A stretch of DNA of 30,145 nucleotides, from positions 1 through 30,145 of the IMG/VR virus record IMGVR_UViG_3300025030_002108, one strand, 5' to 3'. This stretch comes from a virus. This document shows, piece by piece, positions 7,946 to 16,469 of this stretch. Position numbers and translations under genes: made by a program. The notes beneath the pieces were generated by a model. It had not been told where the DNA came from. It ran no database searches and saw nothing but the letters and a program-made list of their open reading frames with translations. How positions within the stretch are numbered: position 1 is the first letter of the stretch; the number at the start of each line of letters is the position of its first letter.

Positions 7946-9154
7946 ATGACAATGACTTCTCTACAACCAAACCTCAAAAAAGGCCAATGGCAAGATATTA
8001 CTCCTAACAAAATCCCTATAAAGGTTAGTTACTCTGTTGATGAGAAGAAAAGACGTAGTCGTGCTTTAAGAATTGGTGATAAAAAAACAACTAAACTTCA
8101 GAGTGAAAGAAGTTATAATGTAACTAGAGTTGCATGGGTTCTTCCTCAAAATGCACTTTCTGGTGATTATGAAATTGATTTTGCTCGTATAGACGAAAAT
8201 AAAATCAAATTTCCAACTCCTGATGATACTTCTCGTATGCATCTTCATGAAGGTATAAACAATAAAAGAGAATCTCTTGAAGAGCATCTTGTTTCTGAAC
8301 TTCATTCTGATTTTAATACTAGAGAAGATCATAAAGATGAACGTATTTTGTATGAAAGAAATTATTATAAATTACAGCAAAAACAAGATGAAGCCGAAGT
8401 AAAAACTGAGAGAGAAAGCAGAAAGTTAGAACGAGAACGTAACCAATTACTGAAGAAAAAGAATGTCATTAGTAGAACACAAAATAAATTAGAAAAAATA
8501 GAAGAACAATTAAAAAAATTAGAAAAGAAGAAGACACCAAAAAATAAGATAAAAAGAAAAGAATTAAAAGAAGAATCTTCTCAATTACAGAAAAAAGTTA
8601 AGAAAGTTCCGGTTGTTGTTCAAGCAAGACTTGATGAATTAGAAGAAGAACTATCTGGTATTAAACAGGAAAAAACTCAAAAGAAAGAAACTGAGTCAAG
8701 ACATTGGCTTGATAAATATAGAGTTAAGAGAGGATCTAATGAAAATATTACTGTTAATGGAAAACCAAATAAAGCAGAAACCTATTCTCTTGGAAATGCT
8801 GATTTTAAGATTTTCTTATTTCAGCTAAGAGACTCATTTTATATCTCTTCAAAAAAGCTAAAATCTGAGAAATTTGCTTCTGAGCAGTTAGCTTTAAAAA
8901 GAATTGAAGAGATATTTGAGACAAAAAGACTCAGAGAAAATATTTTATTTAAATCTTTAGAATTGCAGAAAAGTGATATATTCAATCAAATAAATGAAAT
9001 ATTAACTAAGAAACTATCACCTACTGATATTGAAGATAGCCCTGATTCATTCAGAGTGTTCTCAGAATATCAAGCAGGTGACAATAAGGTTGTCTTAGAG
9101 GGCAATGAGAATGGAAAATATTTAGTAAAATGGGAAATCAATGAAAAAATATAA
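7946..9154 (+). CDS. Coiled-coil hypothetical protein (402 aa)
   Basis: Residues ~1-95 look like a small beta-rich domain. Residues ~130-245 are almost entirely charged heptads (Lys/Glu/Leu/Gln), a long coiled coil. The C-terminal part (~255-402) contains a segment DFKIFLFQLRDSFYISSKK and ends with a beta-like GNENGKYLVKWEI. No family was recognised. A GGAG-type site lies about a dozen bases before the ATG. Its last 14 bases overlap the start of the free-standing endonuclease gene at 9141. The coiled coil suggests oligomerisation or a scaffold-like job in the virion (inference). It is too short for a tape measure of a long tail. Confidence 0.62.
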   Translation: MTMTSLQPNLKKGQWQDITPNKIPIKVSYSVDEKKRRSRALRIGDKKTTKLQSERSYNVTRVAWVLPQNALSGDYEIDFARIDENKIKFPTPDDTSRMHLHEGINNKRESLEEHLVSELHSDFNTREDHKDERILYERNYYKLQQKQDEAEVKTERESRKLERERNQLLKKKNVISRTQNKLEKIEEQLKKLEKKKTPKNKIKRKELKEESSQLQKKVKKVPVVVQARLDELEEELSGIKQEKTQKKETESRHWLDKYRVKRGSNENITVNGKPNKAETYSLGNADFKIFLFQLRDSFYISSKKLKSEKFASEQLALKRIEEIFETKRLRENILFKSLELQKSDIFNQINEILTKKLSPTDIEDSPDSFRVFSEYQAGDNKVVLEGNENGKYLVKWEINEKI

Positions 9155-9959
9155 TTGTAGTTATTGTAAAAAAGATTTTACAAGTAAAAGATATAAAAAA
9201 TATTGTTCTAAAGAATGTTATAAATTAGGAATTCGGACAGAAAATTCTTGTATTAATACTTGTATAGTTTGTAAAAAATCTTTTTCTGTTTTAAAATGTT
9301 ATTCATATAGAAAATATTGTTCAAAGTCTTGTTCTACCAAAAATAGATGGAATAATGAATTATTGAAAAATGATAAAGTTCAAACTAAAGAATCAAATAT
9401 AAAAAGAAGTGAGACTTTAAAGGGAAGAAAACCTTGGAATAAAGGATTAACAAAAGAAATAGATTCCCGAATAAATTCTAAACCAAAAACAGATGAAAAA
9501 AGATTAAATATCTCCAAAGGTATGATTAAAAAATGGAAAGACCCAGTATATGCCGAGTCACAATTAACTTTAATTAGAAACAACCATAATTTTGGAAATA
9601 AAAATAGAGGAAAGTTTGGTTTTAGAGAAGATATTAGAATTTTTGTTCGTTCAAGATGGGAAGCAAACTATATTCGATACTTAAATTATGTTGGAATAAC
9701 TTGGGAATACGAGCCAAAAAGATTCCGATTATCAAATGGAAAAATATATATACCAGATTTTCATTTACTTAAAAATAGGAATGGTCGTGTGTTAGATGTT
9801 TGGATAGAAGTTTTTGGATATGATAATAAAGAAAAAAGAAAGAAAATTGCCATGTGTATTTTAGAATATAATTTTCTTCCTTTAATGATTGTAGAAGAAA
9901 AAACTTATAAAGAAATAGAAAAAGAGTATTCTTCAAAAATTATTGGTTGGGAAAAATGA
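9141..9959 (+). CDS. Free-standing homing endonuclease: two zinc fingers, NUMOD3, PD-(D/E)XK-like nuclease
   Basis: The 272-aa protein is a mobile DNA endonuclease of modular type. Two zinc fingers open it: C6/C9/C22/C26 and C41/C44/C60/C64, both of the form CxxC...KYCSxxC. A NUMOD3-like DNA-binding motif (KGRKPWNKG, 94-102) follows. The C-terminal domain resembles PD-(D/E)XK restriction-fold nucleases: RSRWE (E174), YIPDF (D206), and WIEVFGY, where E223-V-F225-G takes the place of the usual E-x-K. The missing Lys may be supplied by a neighbouring residue or may weaken activity. The ATG lies inside the end of the previous gene, and its TGA overlaps the next ATG (ATGA), so it is inserted without breaking translation of either neighbour. 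Its A/T-rich codon use is more extreme than theirs. Confidence 0.8.
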   Translation: MKKYNCSYCKKDFTSKRYKKYCSKECYKLGIRTENSCINTCIVCKKSFSVLKCYSYRKYCSKSCSTKNRWNNELLKNDKVQTKESNIKRSETLKGRKPWNKGLTKEIDSRINSKPKTDEKRLNISKGMIKKWKDPVYAESQLTLIRNNHNFGNKNRGKFGFREDIRIFVRSRWEANYIRYLNYVGITWEYEPKRFRLSNGKIYIPDFHLLKNRNGRVLDVWIEVFGYDNKEKRKKIAMCILEYNFLPLMIVEEKTYKEIEKEYSSKIIGWEK

Positions 9960-10564
9960 ATACTTATGAATATTCAAACATAAGAGAAGCCTTAGCTAAA
10001 TATTATTCTATTATTGGAAAAATTATTACTTCACAAAGCGAGGATAAAGATTCTAGTTTAGAAGCTTTTGGTGAAGAAATTATACTTAGAAATAGAAATG
10101 TTAGAAGACAAATGGATGAATTAAATAAATCTGAAGAAGTAGAATTTTTGAAAGATCTTGATTTTTCTACTCTAACTTTGCCATTTTTAGAAGATTTTAT
10201 ATTAAAATATCAGCCTTCTAGTGTTCTAGGAACTTTGCCTATATATACTGAATCAAATGCTGGGACAAATGAAAGAGGAGAGTCACCTAGTCGTAAAGAT
10301 TTAACTACAGAAGATTATCATAAAAAAGAAAAATCTAAGTTAATGCAGATGCCTATAAAAGGAGAACCTTCAAAAGCCATCACTCCAGCTTTAATTACTA
10401 ACAGTATTTCAAAAGATGGAATAGAAGTAAGGCAAGAAGAGAATAAATCCCCGAAAGACAAGTATCAAATTCCAATTAAAGTAACTGGGTTATATCAAGT
10501 AAAAAATCCTGAACAAAAAGAAATCGAGATGGGAAATAATGTTATTGAGAAACTATGGAATTAA
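9956..10564 (+). CDS. Hypothetical protein (202 aa) preceding the polyvalent protein
   Basis: The start is ATG 9956 (overlapping the endonuclease stop as ATGA) rather than TTG 9947, which lacks support. The N-terminal half is helical and charged. The second half is Pro/Ser/Lys-rich and probably flexible. No family was recognised. The end overlaps the ATG of the 1664-aa gene by 10 bases, so the two are likely co-translated and may act together. Before the endonuclease gene arrived, this gene would have followed directly after the coiled-coil protein gene. Confidence 0.6.
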   Translation: MNTYEYSNIREALAKYYSIIGKIITSQSEDKDSSLEAFGEEIILRNRNVRRQMDELNKSEEVEFLKDLDFSTLTLPFLEDFILKYQPSSVLGTLPIYTESNAGTNERGESPSRKDLTTEDYHKKEKSKLMQMPIKGEPSKAITPALITNSISKDGIEVRQEENKSPKDKYQIPIKVTGLYQVKNPEQKEIEMGNNVIEKLWN

Positions 10565-13500
10565 AAGAATTATTATTTAATATAAATAATATAGTTAAAC
10601 AAGAAAGAACTTATGTTAGTTCAGTTGACGAAGCCCCAGAAGGTGTAAATGTTCAGCGTGGTAGAAGAGGTGGACTATTTTTTACTGGTGCTGGAGAGAA
10701 AAATCAACAAGAACAACCTACTTCTAAAGGGCCTTACTTTAATGTAACTTCAGTAAAAGATCTTGAAAAGTCTATTCCAAAGTTTAAAACAAATATATCA
10801 GAAATTTTCAATCAACTACCAAATTGGCATGTTCAAGGGACTGAATTTTATTTAGTAAAAAAAGAAGATTTAACTGATCCTAATGATAATGAAAAAGGAT
10901 TTGTTGTTGGCCAATATGATTGGACATCTAGAACTATAAGTATTTCTTCTATAGCTAATAATATTGATTTAAGCCAAGATGAATATGGAGAAACTATTAA
11001 TGTCGAGAAAAAATCAGTATGGAAATTAGTAGTTATTCATGAGCTTGGTCATAGGGTTATGGATGACCCGGGAGTTAAAAAGAAATATAAGAAAATGATT
11101 CAAAATGAAGATGATAGTACACTAGGAAGTCCAAGTAAATTTGGTTGTACAAAATATGCTAAATCAAATCAAGTAGAACGATTTGCGGAAGCTTATTTAT
11201 ATTATCTACAAAATCCTAGATTTCTAGAGTCTACTGATAAAAGTATGTTTGATTTCTTAAAGAGTGATGTTTTTGATGAGCAAGAGTATTCTGAAGCATT
11301 AATTAAACAACAAGAAGATTCTAATATTCCGGAAGGTAGTTATTGGATGGAAGATTATGAATATCTTAAAAAGTTAATTAGTGATTCTGATAATCAAAAA
11401 AATCCTGATAGTATCTCTAAAGCACAGGTTCATCCAAGTATAAAATATTCTGGACACTATATTCCCATTAGAACTATTATTAGGTCAAAGAACGGATTAA
11501 TTAGGTCTGCTATTAGGTGGAAGAAATTTGCTTCTGCCGGTTTAGAAAAAATTAAATCTAATAAAAATTTAAAGGGTGTAGTTCATGTTTCACAAACTCC
11601 AACATATACTCAACAAAGTTTAGTCAAACAGACTCTATTCTTTGTGTCTGATGAAGCTAGTGTTGCTGAGATAAAGAATGATAACTATATTCCTTTAGCG
11701 GAATATAAAACATTGGGTTTAGGAATTTATCTTCATGGTGATATTGATGAAGCTACAAAGAAATCTGAAGAAGAAGAAAAAGAAGTTCTTCCAGTGAAAG
11801 TTAATCTTCAAAAATTATTCCAGTCAACAATGAAAGACGTTGAATCACAAAATATAGAAGGATTAAAAGAACAAGGATATGATGCTATTGTCTTGATGAA
11901 AGAGGGGCCATATCAATTTGACTTATTTGTATTTGATAATTCTAAAATTGTTGTTATTGGTGATGATGAATTAAGTGATAAAATTGCAAAAGATATTTCT
12001 GAAACAGAATGTGAAGATTGCTTAGATGCAAAAGATTTTTCATTTAACTCTTTTATGCCTGGAATAATAGATAAAATAGAAAAAGCCGTTATAGCTACTC
12101 CAAGTAATCCAGATGGGTCTGTTGCGTATGATAAGGTTCCAATTGGGTCTGCTATTTGGGTAACTGTTACAAAAGAAGGGCCTCTTCATGGAAGACATGT
12201 ACTTATCACGAAGAGGCCAGATGGGCTTTTCGCTATAACTGGTGGTGCGGGGCACAGACAAATGAAAGATAAATATGGGCTTGAAACTAGAACTGATGCT
12301 TTAAGACATTTAGTTATGGCAGGTAAACCTGAAAAAACTAAAGCGGATGTGGAACTAGATAAAATAAATGAAGAGAGACAAAAGGAAAATGAGCCTTTAA
12401 TTGAAAGACGAAGAGAATTAGCTAAATATGGTAAAGAAGAAATAGAACAAGCTTTCAATAAATTTAATGATGCGGTTCAAATAAAATCAATGGATGCCAC
12501 CCAGGTTAGAAAACATAGGGAAGAAATTTCAAAATATGCTCAAGACAATGGTTTAGATGAAGAAAAAGCAGATGATTATGCCTCAGCTATAGTTAGGCAT
12601 TATTCAATGGCGGAAAAACAGATTGCTGAAAAACGACGTAGAGATGTTGGATTAAACTTATATAATAAACTTCGTAAAATGAAAGAAGGATCCAATATTG
12701 AAGAAGTAACAAGAGAATTAAATGAAGAATTAGACTTTAGACCAATATCAGTAGATTTACCTAATCCAGAGTCTTATAAAGATTTAACTAAAGAAGATAT
12801 TGATGGAAAAATTGGTGATATAATTAATGAAAAAGTGGCTGAGATATTTAATCCCAATCCTTTAGATAAAAGAATAGATTCTGAATTAAAAACTGAAGGA
12901 ATAGAATTATCAGACACTGAAAAATCTAAAGATATTATGTCTATTAATTTAGGCGAAACTATTAAACCATTAGAAATTAAAGATGAGGAATCTTTAAAAA
13001 GTTCTTTTGAAAAATTTAAATCTTATTATGCTTTAAAGAAAGAAATTAATGAAGTTAAAAAACTTATAAAACCAGCAGATTTAAAGAAAGTAACTCCAGC
13101 TTTATTAGAAAAGATGAGGATGGATATTAAAGGAATATTTAGGGAAGGAATCTCTGATGAAGAATTAATGGAAATTCAAACAAGTTATGATGAACAGTGG
13201 CAGAATAATAATTCAGCTTTATCTTTTTATAAAGCTATATCTGATATTTGGAACGATAAAAAATCAATAAAAGAAAAGTTATCTAGAATAGATAATGGAT
13301 TTGGTGGATATGTAAATTCTGGAGCCAATAGTGCACTATCTGCTTTAACTGGAAAATATGTTGGTGAAAGAACTGATGCCGCTCAATTAATTGATAAAAC
13401 TAATGTTGAAACAGCTAGTATGATTACAGCATTTCAACTTAGAGATAAGTTTAAAGGAAATGTAGAACAATTTAATTCAATTATACAAAAAGTTGAAGAG

Positions 13501-15549
13501 TTTAATAATACAAATCAGATAAAGACGGAACAAGAAGCTTTATCTAGACACAAGGATTTACAATCTAAGTATCAAACGATACAAAGTGCAAAACAAACTG
13601 GAACATTATCTTCAAAATTATTTTCTACTGAATCTGAAATAAATAATTTAATTGAACAGAAAAAGAATCTTGGTACAGCATTAGGGTCAATGCAGGCTTC
13701 AGCAGCATTTTTGAATGCTTTACAAATAGCTAGAGACGCTAAAGACAATATGATTTCAGTTGATTTTGGAAATGATTCTAACGGGGCTGAATCAAGATTA
13801 TTAGAATTAAACCTTGGGAATAAGGGGTTTATTGATGCAAGTGATCCTAATCATGTTAAATTACTTACTAGTGCTAAAGCATTAAATAAATATGTTAAAA
13901 GTCTTGATGTGATAAAAGAAAATCATGATGAAAATGAAAGAATTAAAACCAATATGAACGGAGCCTTTGAAGATGAAGAAGGAAAAGTTTATGTAAAAGA
14001 TTATAAAGTCCCCATGTGGAAAGATACATATAAAGATGAAGAAGGAAAAGAACAAAAATATCAACATAGAATAGAACAAAGAAATGATATTGAATTTTTA
14101 AAGAAAACTGGAAATGGAGTAATTACAAGGGTTACAGGAGCAGGCAAAACTAACGTGGCTTTAGGTTTTTTTGCCAATAAAATAGATGAAACAAAAAATT
14201 ATTCCGGGCTTACAATTGTTCCTAAAGGAAGAGTAAAGCAATGGGTTGAAGAAGCTAAAAAATTCTCAAATCTTGATGTAGTTGAAATTCCTGAAGGAAT
14301 AAATAAAGATGAAAGGGCAAAGATGATTGCAGGATTAAAAAAGAACCAGATTGCAGTAATGTCTCAAAAAGATGCTATTGTTTCTTACTATCCTCTTGAA
14401 GGAGCTTTTATGAGTGGACAAATTAAAGGAATGGTATTAGATGAACCACAAGAAATAGCTTCTAGAAGTATTAGTGGTAATATGTCTGCTTCTATTAGAA
14501 AATTAACTAAACTACCTTCAGAAAATAGAATTGTATTGACTGCTACACCAGCTAGAGATAATTTAATAGAAGCATATGATTTAGTAAATTGGGTATCTCA
14601 TCATGATAAAAGTTTAGGACCTAGAACTAGATTCCAAAGAATTTATGGTGGATATGGAAGTGGAACAAATGCTCAAGATACGACTTTACAACAAATGATA
14701 TTTAAAGAAATATCTCCATATATTAGTGGTGATAGATTAACTAATCCTAATTTTAAGATTAAAAGAAATAATATTTCAGTTAAAAAGACAGATATTCAGA
14801 ATACTAATATGAAAAAACTTGAGGCTAATGCAGATAAATATATTGAAGATGAAAAGATTACCTTTTTAAATAATATTTCAAATAATCCTGAAGAACTAAA
14901 AAAATGGGAAAATAAATATGGAAGAGCGTGGAAGACTCAAGCATCATTACAATCAAATAAAGTAGCCAGACAAAAATTACTAGAGGACCATGGTGATAAT
15001 TTGGATGGTATTTCTGGTCAAATGACTTGGAAAGATAATCCTAAAATTAGTGGTTTTATTAATAATTTTACTGCAGAAAAGAATAAAAAACATGTAGTAT
15101 TTTTAGATAATGATAAACAAAGAAGGGCAATAGTTGAAGGACTTTCTTCAACTGGGTTAAAACAGAACCAAATAAAAAATATTGCTTCTTCCACAATTTC
15201 TGGTGGAATTAAAGGTTCTGAAATGTCAAACAGAGTAAAAGAATTTAAAACTGATAAAAATGTAAAAGTAATTTTTATTGATAAAAACTCAAGTTCTGGA
15301 TATAATTTACAAGAAGGTGATGTTTTACAAGTTTTAGGAACACCCTCTGATGCAGCTTCATACTTGCAAGCACAGGGGCGGGTGGCAAGAATGCCGAGAA
15401 AAGGAGATGTTGAAATAAATACTTATAAATATTCAGATAATCCTTTTGATGATGAGAAATGGACAAAGTTAGATCATCAAACTAAAATCCTTCAAGCCAC
15501 TAGTCCTGGACTTTTTGTAGAGGGAAAAGGAGTAAAGAGAAATGAATGA
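10555..15549 (+). CDS. Giant polyvalent protein: zincin metalloprotease, ART-like domain and SF2 helicase
   Basis: This 1664-aa multi-domain protein fits the 'polyvalent protein' theme of phages and conjugative elements. Domains in order: an EAPEGVNVQRGRRGG segment at 26-40, typical of phage head-associated proteins; a zincin metallopeptidase with HELGH at 162-166 and a likely third ligand E212 in RFAEAY; a GHYIP element at 300-304; and an ADP-ribosyltransferase-like domain (~343-475) with GYDAIV at 441-446 and a closing FVFDNSKI strand. A conserved-looking HGRHVLI/GLFAITGGAG unit at ~545-575 and long helical regions (~600-1150) follow. The C-terminus is an SF2 helicase: TGAGKT 1194-1199, DEPQ 1296-1299, TATP 1329-1332 and QAQGRVAR 1605-1612. 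Such proteins are thought to be delivered with the DNA and act on host targets; that role is inferred. Confidence 0.82.
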   Translation: MELKELLFNINNIVKQERTYVSSVDEAPEGVNVQRGRRGGLFFTGAGEKNQQEQPTSKGPYFNVTSVKDLEKSIPKFKTNISEIFNQLPNWHVQGTEFYLVKKEDLTDPNDNEKGFVVGQYDWTSRTISISSIANNIDLSQDEYGETINVEKKSVWKLVVIHELGHRVMDDPGVKKKYKKMIQNEDDSTLGSPSKFGCTKYAKSNQVERFAEAYLYYLQNPRFLESTDKSMFDFLKSDVFDEQEYSEALIKQQEDSNIPEGSYWMEDYEYLKKLISDSDNQKNPDSISKAQVHPSIKYSGHYIPIRTIIRSKNGLIRSAIRWKKFASAGLEKIKSNKNLKGVVHVSQTPTYTQQSLVKQTLFFVSDEASVAEIKNDNYIPLAEYKTLGLGIYLHGDIDEATKKSEEEEKEVLPVKVNLQKLFQSTMKDVESQNIEGLKEQGYDAIVLMKEGPYQFDLFVFDNSKIVVIGDDELSDKIAKDISETECEDCLDAKDFSFNSFMPGIIDKIEKAVIATPSNPDGSVAYDKVPIGSAIWVTVTKEGPLHGRHVLITKRPDGLFAITGGAGHRQMKDKYGLETRTDALRHLVMAGKPEKTKADVELDKINEERQKENEPLIERRRELAKYGKEEIEQAFNKFNDAVQIKSMDATQVRKHREEISKYAQDNGLDEEKADDYASAIVRHYSMAEKQIAEKRRRDVGLNLYNKLRKMKEGSNIEEVTRELNEELDFRPISVDLPNPESYKDLTKEDIDGKIGDIINEKVAEIFNPNPLDKRIDSELKTEGIELSDTEKSKDIMSINLGETIKPLEIKDEESLKSSFEKFKSYYALKKEINEVKKLIKPADLKKVTPALLEKMRMDIKGIFREGISDEELMEIQTSYDEQWQNNNSALSFYKAISDIWNDKKSIKEKLSRIDNGFGGYVNSGANSALSALTGKYVGERTDAAQLIDKTNVETASMITAFQLRDKFKGNVEQFNSIIQKVEEFNNTNQIKTEQEALSRHKDLQSKYQTIQSAKQTGTLSSKLFSTESEINNLIEQKKNLGTALGSMQASAAFLNALQIARDAKDNMISVDFGNDSNGAESRLLELNLGNKGFIDASDPNHVKLLTSAKALNKYVKSLDVIKENHDENERIKTNMNGAFEDEEGKVYVKDYKVPMWKDTYKDEEGKEQKYQHRIEQRNDIEFLKKTGNGVITRVTGAGKTNVALGFFANKIDETKNYSGLTIVPKGRVKQWVEEAKKFSNLDVVEIPEGINKDERAKMIAGLKKNQIAVMSQKDAIVSYYPLEGAFMSGQIKGMVLDEPQEIASRSISGNMSASIRKLTKLPSENRIVLTATPARDNLIEAYDLVNWVSHHDKSLGPRTRFQRIYGGYGSGTNAQDTTLQQMIFKEISPYISGDRLTNPNFKIKRNNISVKKTDIQNTNMKKLEANADKYIEDEKITFLNNISNNPEELKKWENKYGRAWKTQASLQSNKVARQKLLEDHGDNLDGISGQMTWKDNPKISGFINNFTAEKNKKHVVFLDNDKQRRAIVEGLSSTGLKQNQIKNIASSTISGGIKGSEMSNRVKEFKTDKNVKVIFIDKNSSSGYNLQEGDVLQVLGTPSDAASYLQAQGRVARMPRKGDVEINTYKYSDNPFDDEKWTKLDHQTKILQATSPGLFVEGKGVKRNE

Positions 15550-15787
15550 GCTTTCAGCTCAAGGAATGATGGTAGATGTTGAAGTTAGAAAGAAATTAAA
15601 TGAACTAATTGACCTAAAAGACGAACTAGAAAAAGAAATTAAAAATTCTAATCCAATTAAAGCCCAAGAATTAAAAGATGGTTTAAATAAAGTCAATGAT
15701 TTAATTGGTAAAATTAGGTATCATTCTTTAGACGAAATGAATGTTTTAAGTGAGGAAAAGACAGATGAGAATAATGCTGAAAAGTAA
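15542..15787 (+). CDS. Small helical protein (81 aa)
   Basis: The ATG overlaps the stop of the polyvalent gene by 8 bases (ATGAATGA), so translation is probably coupled. The product is predicted to be a helical hairpin: heptad-like stretches ~12-35 and 40-60, rich in Lys/Glu/Leu, with a charged tail. No domain was recognised. Its last codons contain the ribosome-binding site and start of the panD gene. It could be a partner or chaperone of the polyvalent protein (inference from coupling only). Confidence 0.6.
   Translation: MNELSAQGMMVDVEVRKKLNELIDLKDELEKEIKNSNPIKAQELKDGLNKVNDLIGKIRYHSLDEMNVLSEEKTDENNAEK
15752..15756 (+). promoter_or_regulatory. Ribosome-binding site choosing ATG 15765 of panD
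   Basis: GAGGA lies 8 bases before ATG 15765. The earlier in-frame GTG at 15750 overlaps this site and cannot use it. The resulting N-terminus MRIMLKSKIH aligns well with that of cellular PanD. Confidence 0.7.
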
Positions 15788-16103
15788 AATACATGGTATT
15801 AAAGTAACAGATGTAAATCCTAATTATTGCGGAAGTATTACAATAGATTCTAATCTAATGAAAAAAGTAAATATTTTAGAATATGAGCAAGTTCATGTAT
15901 TAGATGTCACTAATGGAGCAAGATTTATAACATATGCAATGGAAGGAAACAAAGATGAAATTTGTGTTAATGGGGCTGCAGCTAAATTAGTAGAATTTGG
16001 AGATATAATAATTATTTTGGTTTATGGTATTTATAATGATCTTTGGCCTGTGTATAGAAAACCTAAAATAATATATTGTAACAAAGAGAATGAGCAGTAT
16101 TAA
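15765..16103 (+). CDS. panD: Aspartate 1-decarboxylase (pyruvoyl-dependent), phage-borne
   Basis: The 112-aa product aligns end to end with bacterial PanD, which decarboxylates L-aspartate to beta-alanine for pantothenate and CoA synthesis. The self-cleavage site is intact: Gly23-Ser24 in NYCGSITID (Gly24-Ser25 in E. coli); cleavage would leave the pyruvoyl group on the new N-terminus. Other active-site positions are kept one to three residues out of register: K8, H10, Y21, R53, T56 and Y57 in NGARFITYA, and N69 in VNGAAA. The protein is slightly shorter than the usual ~115-130 aa. The start overlaps the upstream gene and its end overlaps the next gene, so it is built into the phage operon and is not a stray host fragment. 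No other pantothenate gene is visible. Catalysis is inferred from the complete site. Confidence 0.9.
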   Translation: MRIMLKSKIHGIKVTDVNPNYCGSITIDSNLMKKVNILEYEQVHVLDVTNGARFITYAMEGNKDEICVNGAAAKLVEFGDIIIILVYGIYNDLWPVYRKPKIIYCNKENEQY

Positions 16104-16431
16104 AGTATTTGAATTAATTAAAGATGGTACTTGGAAAGAAGGCATAAATTTTGATTTTGTTCCGGTGGGGAAATCATTTACTACTAAAACAGTGTGTTTC
16201 TCTCCTGAGGGAGTTAATATTGCTGATTTAAAGGTAATGATAGAAAACAAAGATGATTTTATTTTTACAAAATCCAATGATCATTTAATGACTGAGTGGA
16301 AAAGTCTTACACCATTTAAGATACTAGATGGAGAGATGAGCAATCCAATTAAAATAGAGTTTTTAGTTAAGTCTGGTCCAGTAAGAATGGATAACCTTCA
16401 TTTAGTATTTGAATATTTAGAAATTCCTTAA
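16090..16431 (+). CDS. Hypothetical protein (113 aa), beta-rich
   Basis: The ATG overlaps the end of panD by 14 bases. The sequence alternates hydrophobic and polar residues with few helical runs, consistent with a small beta-sandwich. A segment FVPVGKSFTTKTVCFSPEG and a terminal MDNLHLVFEYLEI strand stand out. No family was recognised. Its look (small, beta, no catalytic residues) would suit a virion decoration or adaptor protein, but that is a guess. The 38-bp gap that follows contains a strong ribosome-binding site for the next gene. Confidence 0.6.
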   Translation: MSSIKVFELIKDGTWKEGINFDFVPVGKSFTTKTVCFSPEGVNIADLKVMIENKDDFIFTKSNDHLMTEWKSLTPFKILDGEMSNPIKIEFLVKSGPVRMDNLHLVFEYLEIP

Positions 16432-16469
16432 GATACTAAGATATAAAATAATAAAGAAAGGTAGAAAGT

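Noticed and set aside
4562-9154. Long proteins as a tape-measure protein
   Set aside because: None has the long uniform helical repeats or hydrophobic segments with the usual tail gene neighbours; each has separate motifs.
12186-12458. Open frame of 90 aa on the - strand within the polyvalent gene
   Set aside because: Ser/Leu-rich shadow of a coding frame, no start signal, no independent evidence.
14101-15500. Helicase part as a Cas3 or restriction-type motor
   Set aside because: There is no HD nuclease domain, no repeat array and no methylase/specificity partner; the protein is one long phage polyvalent chain.
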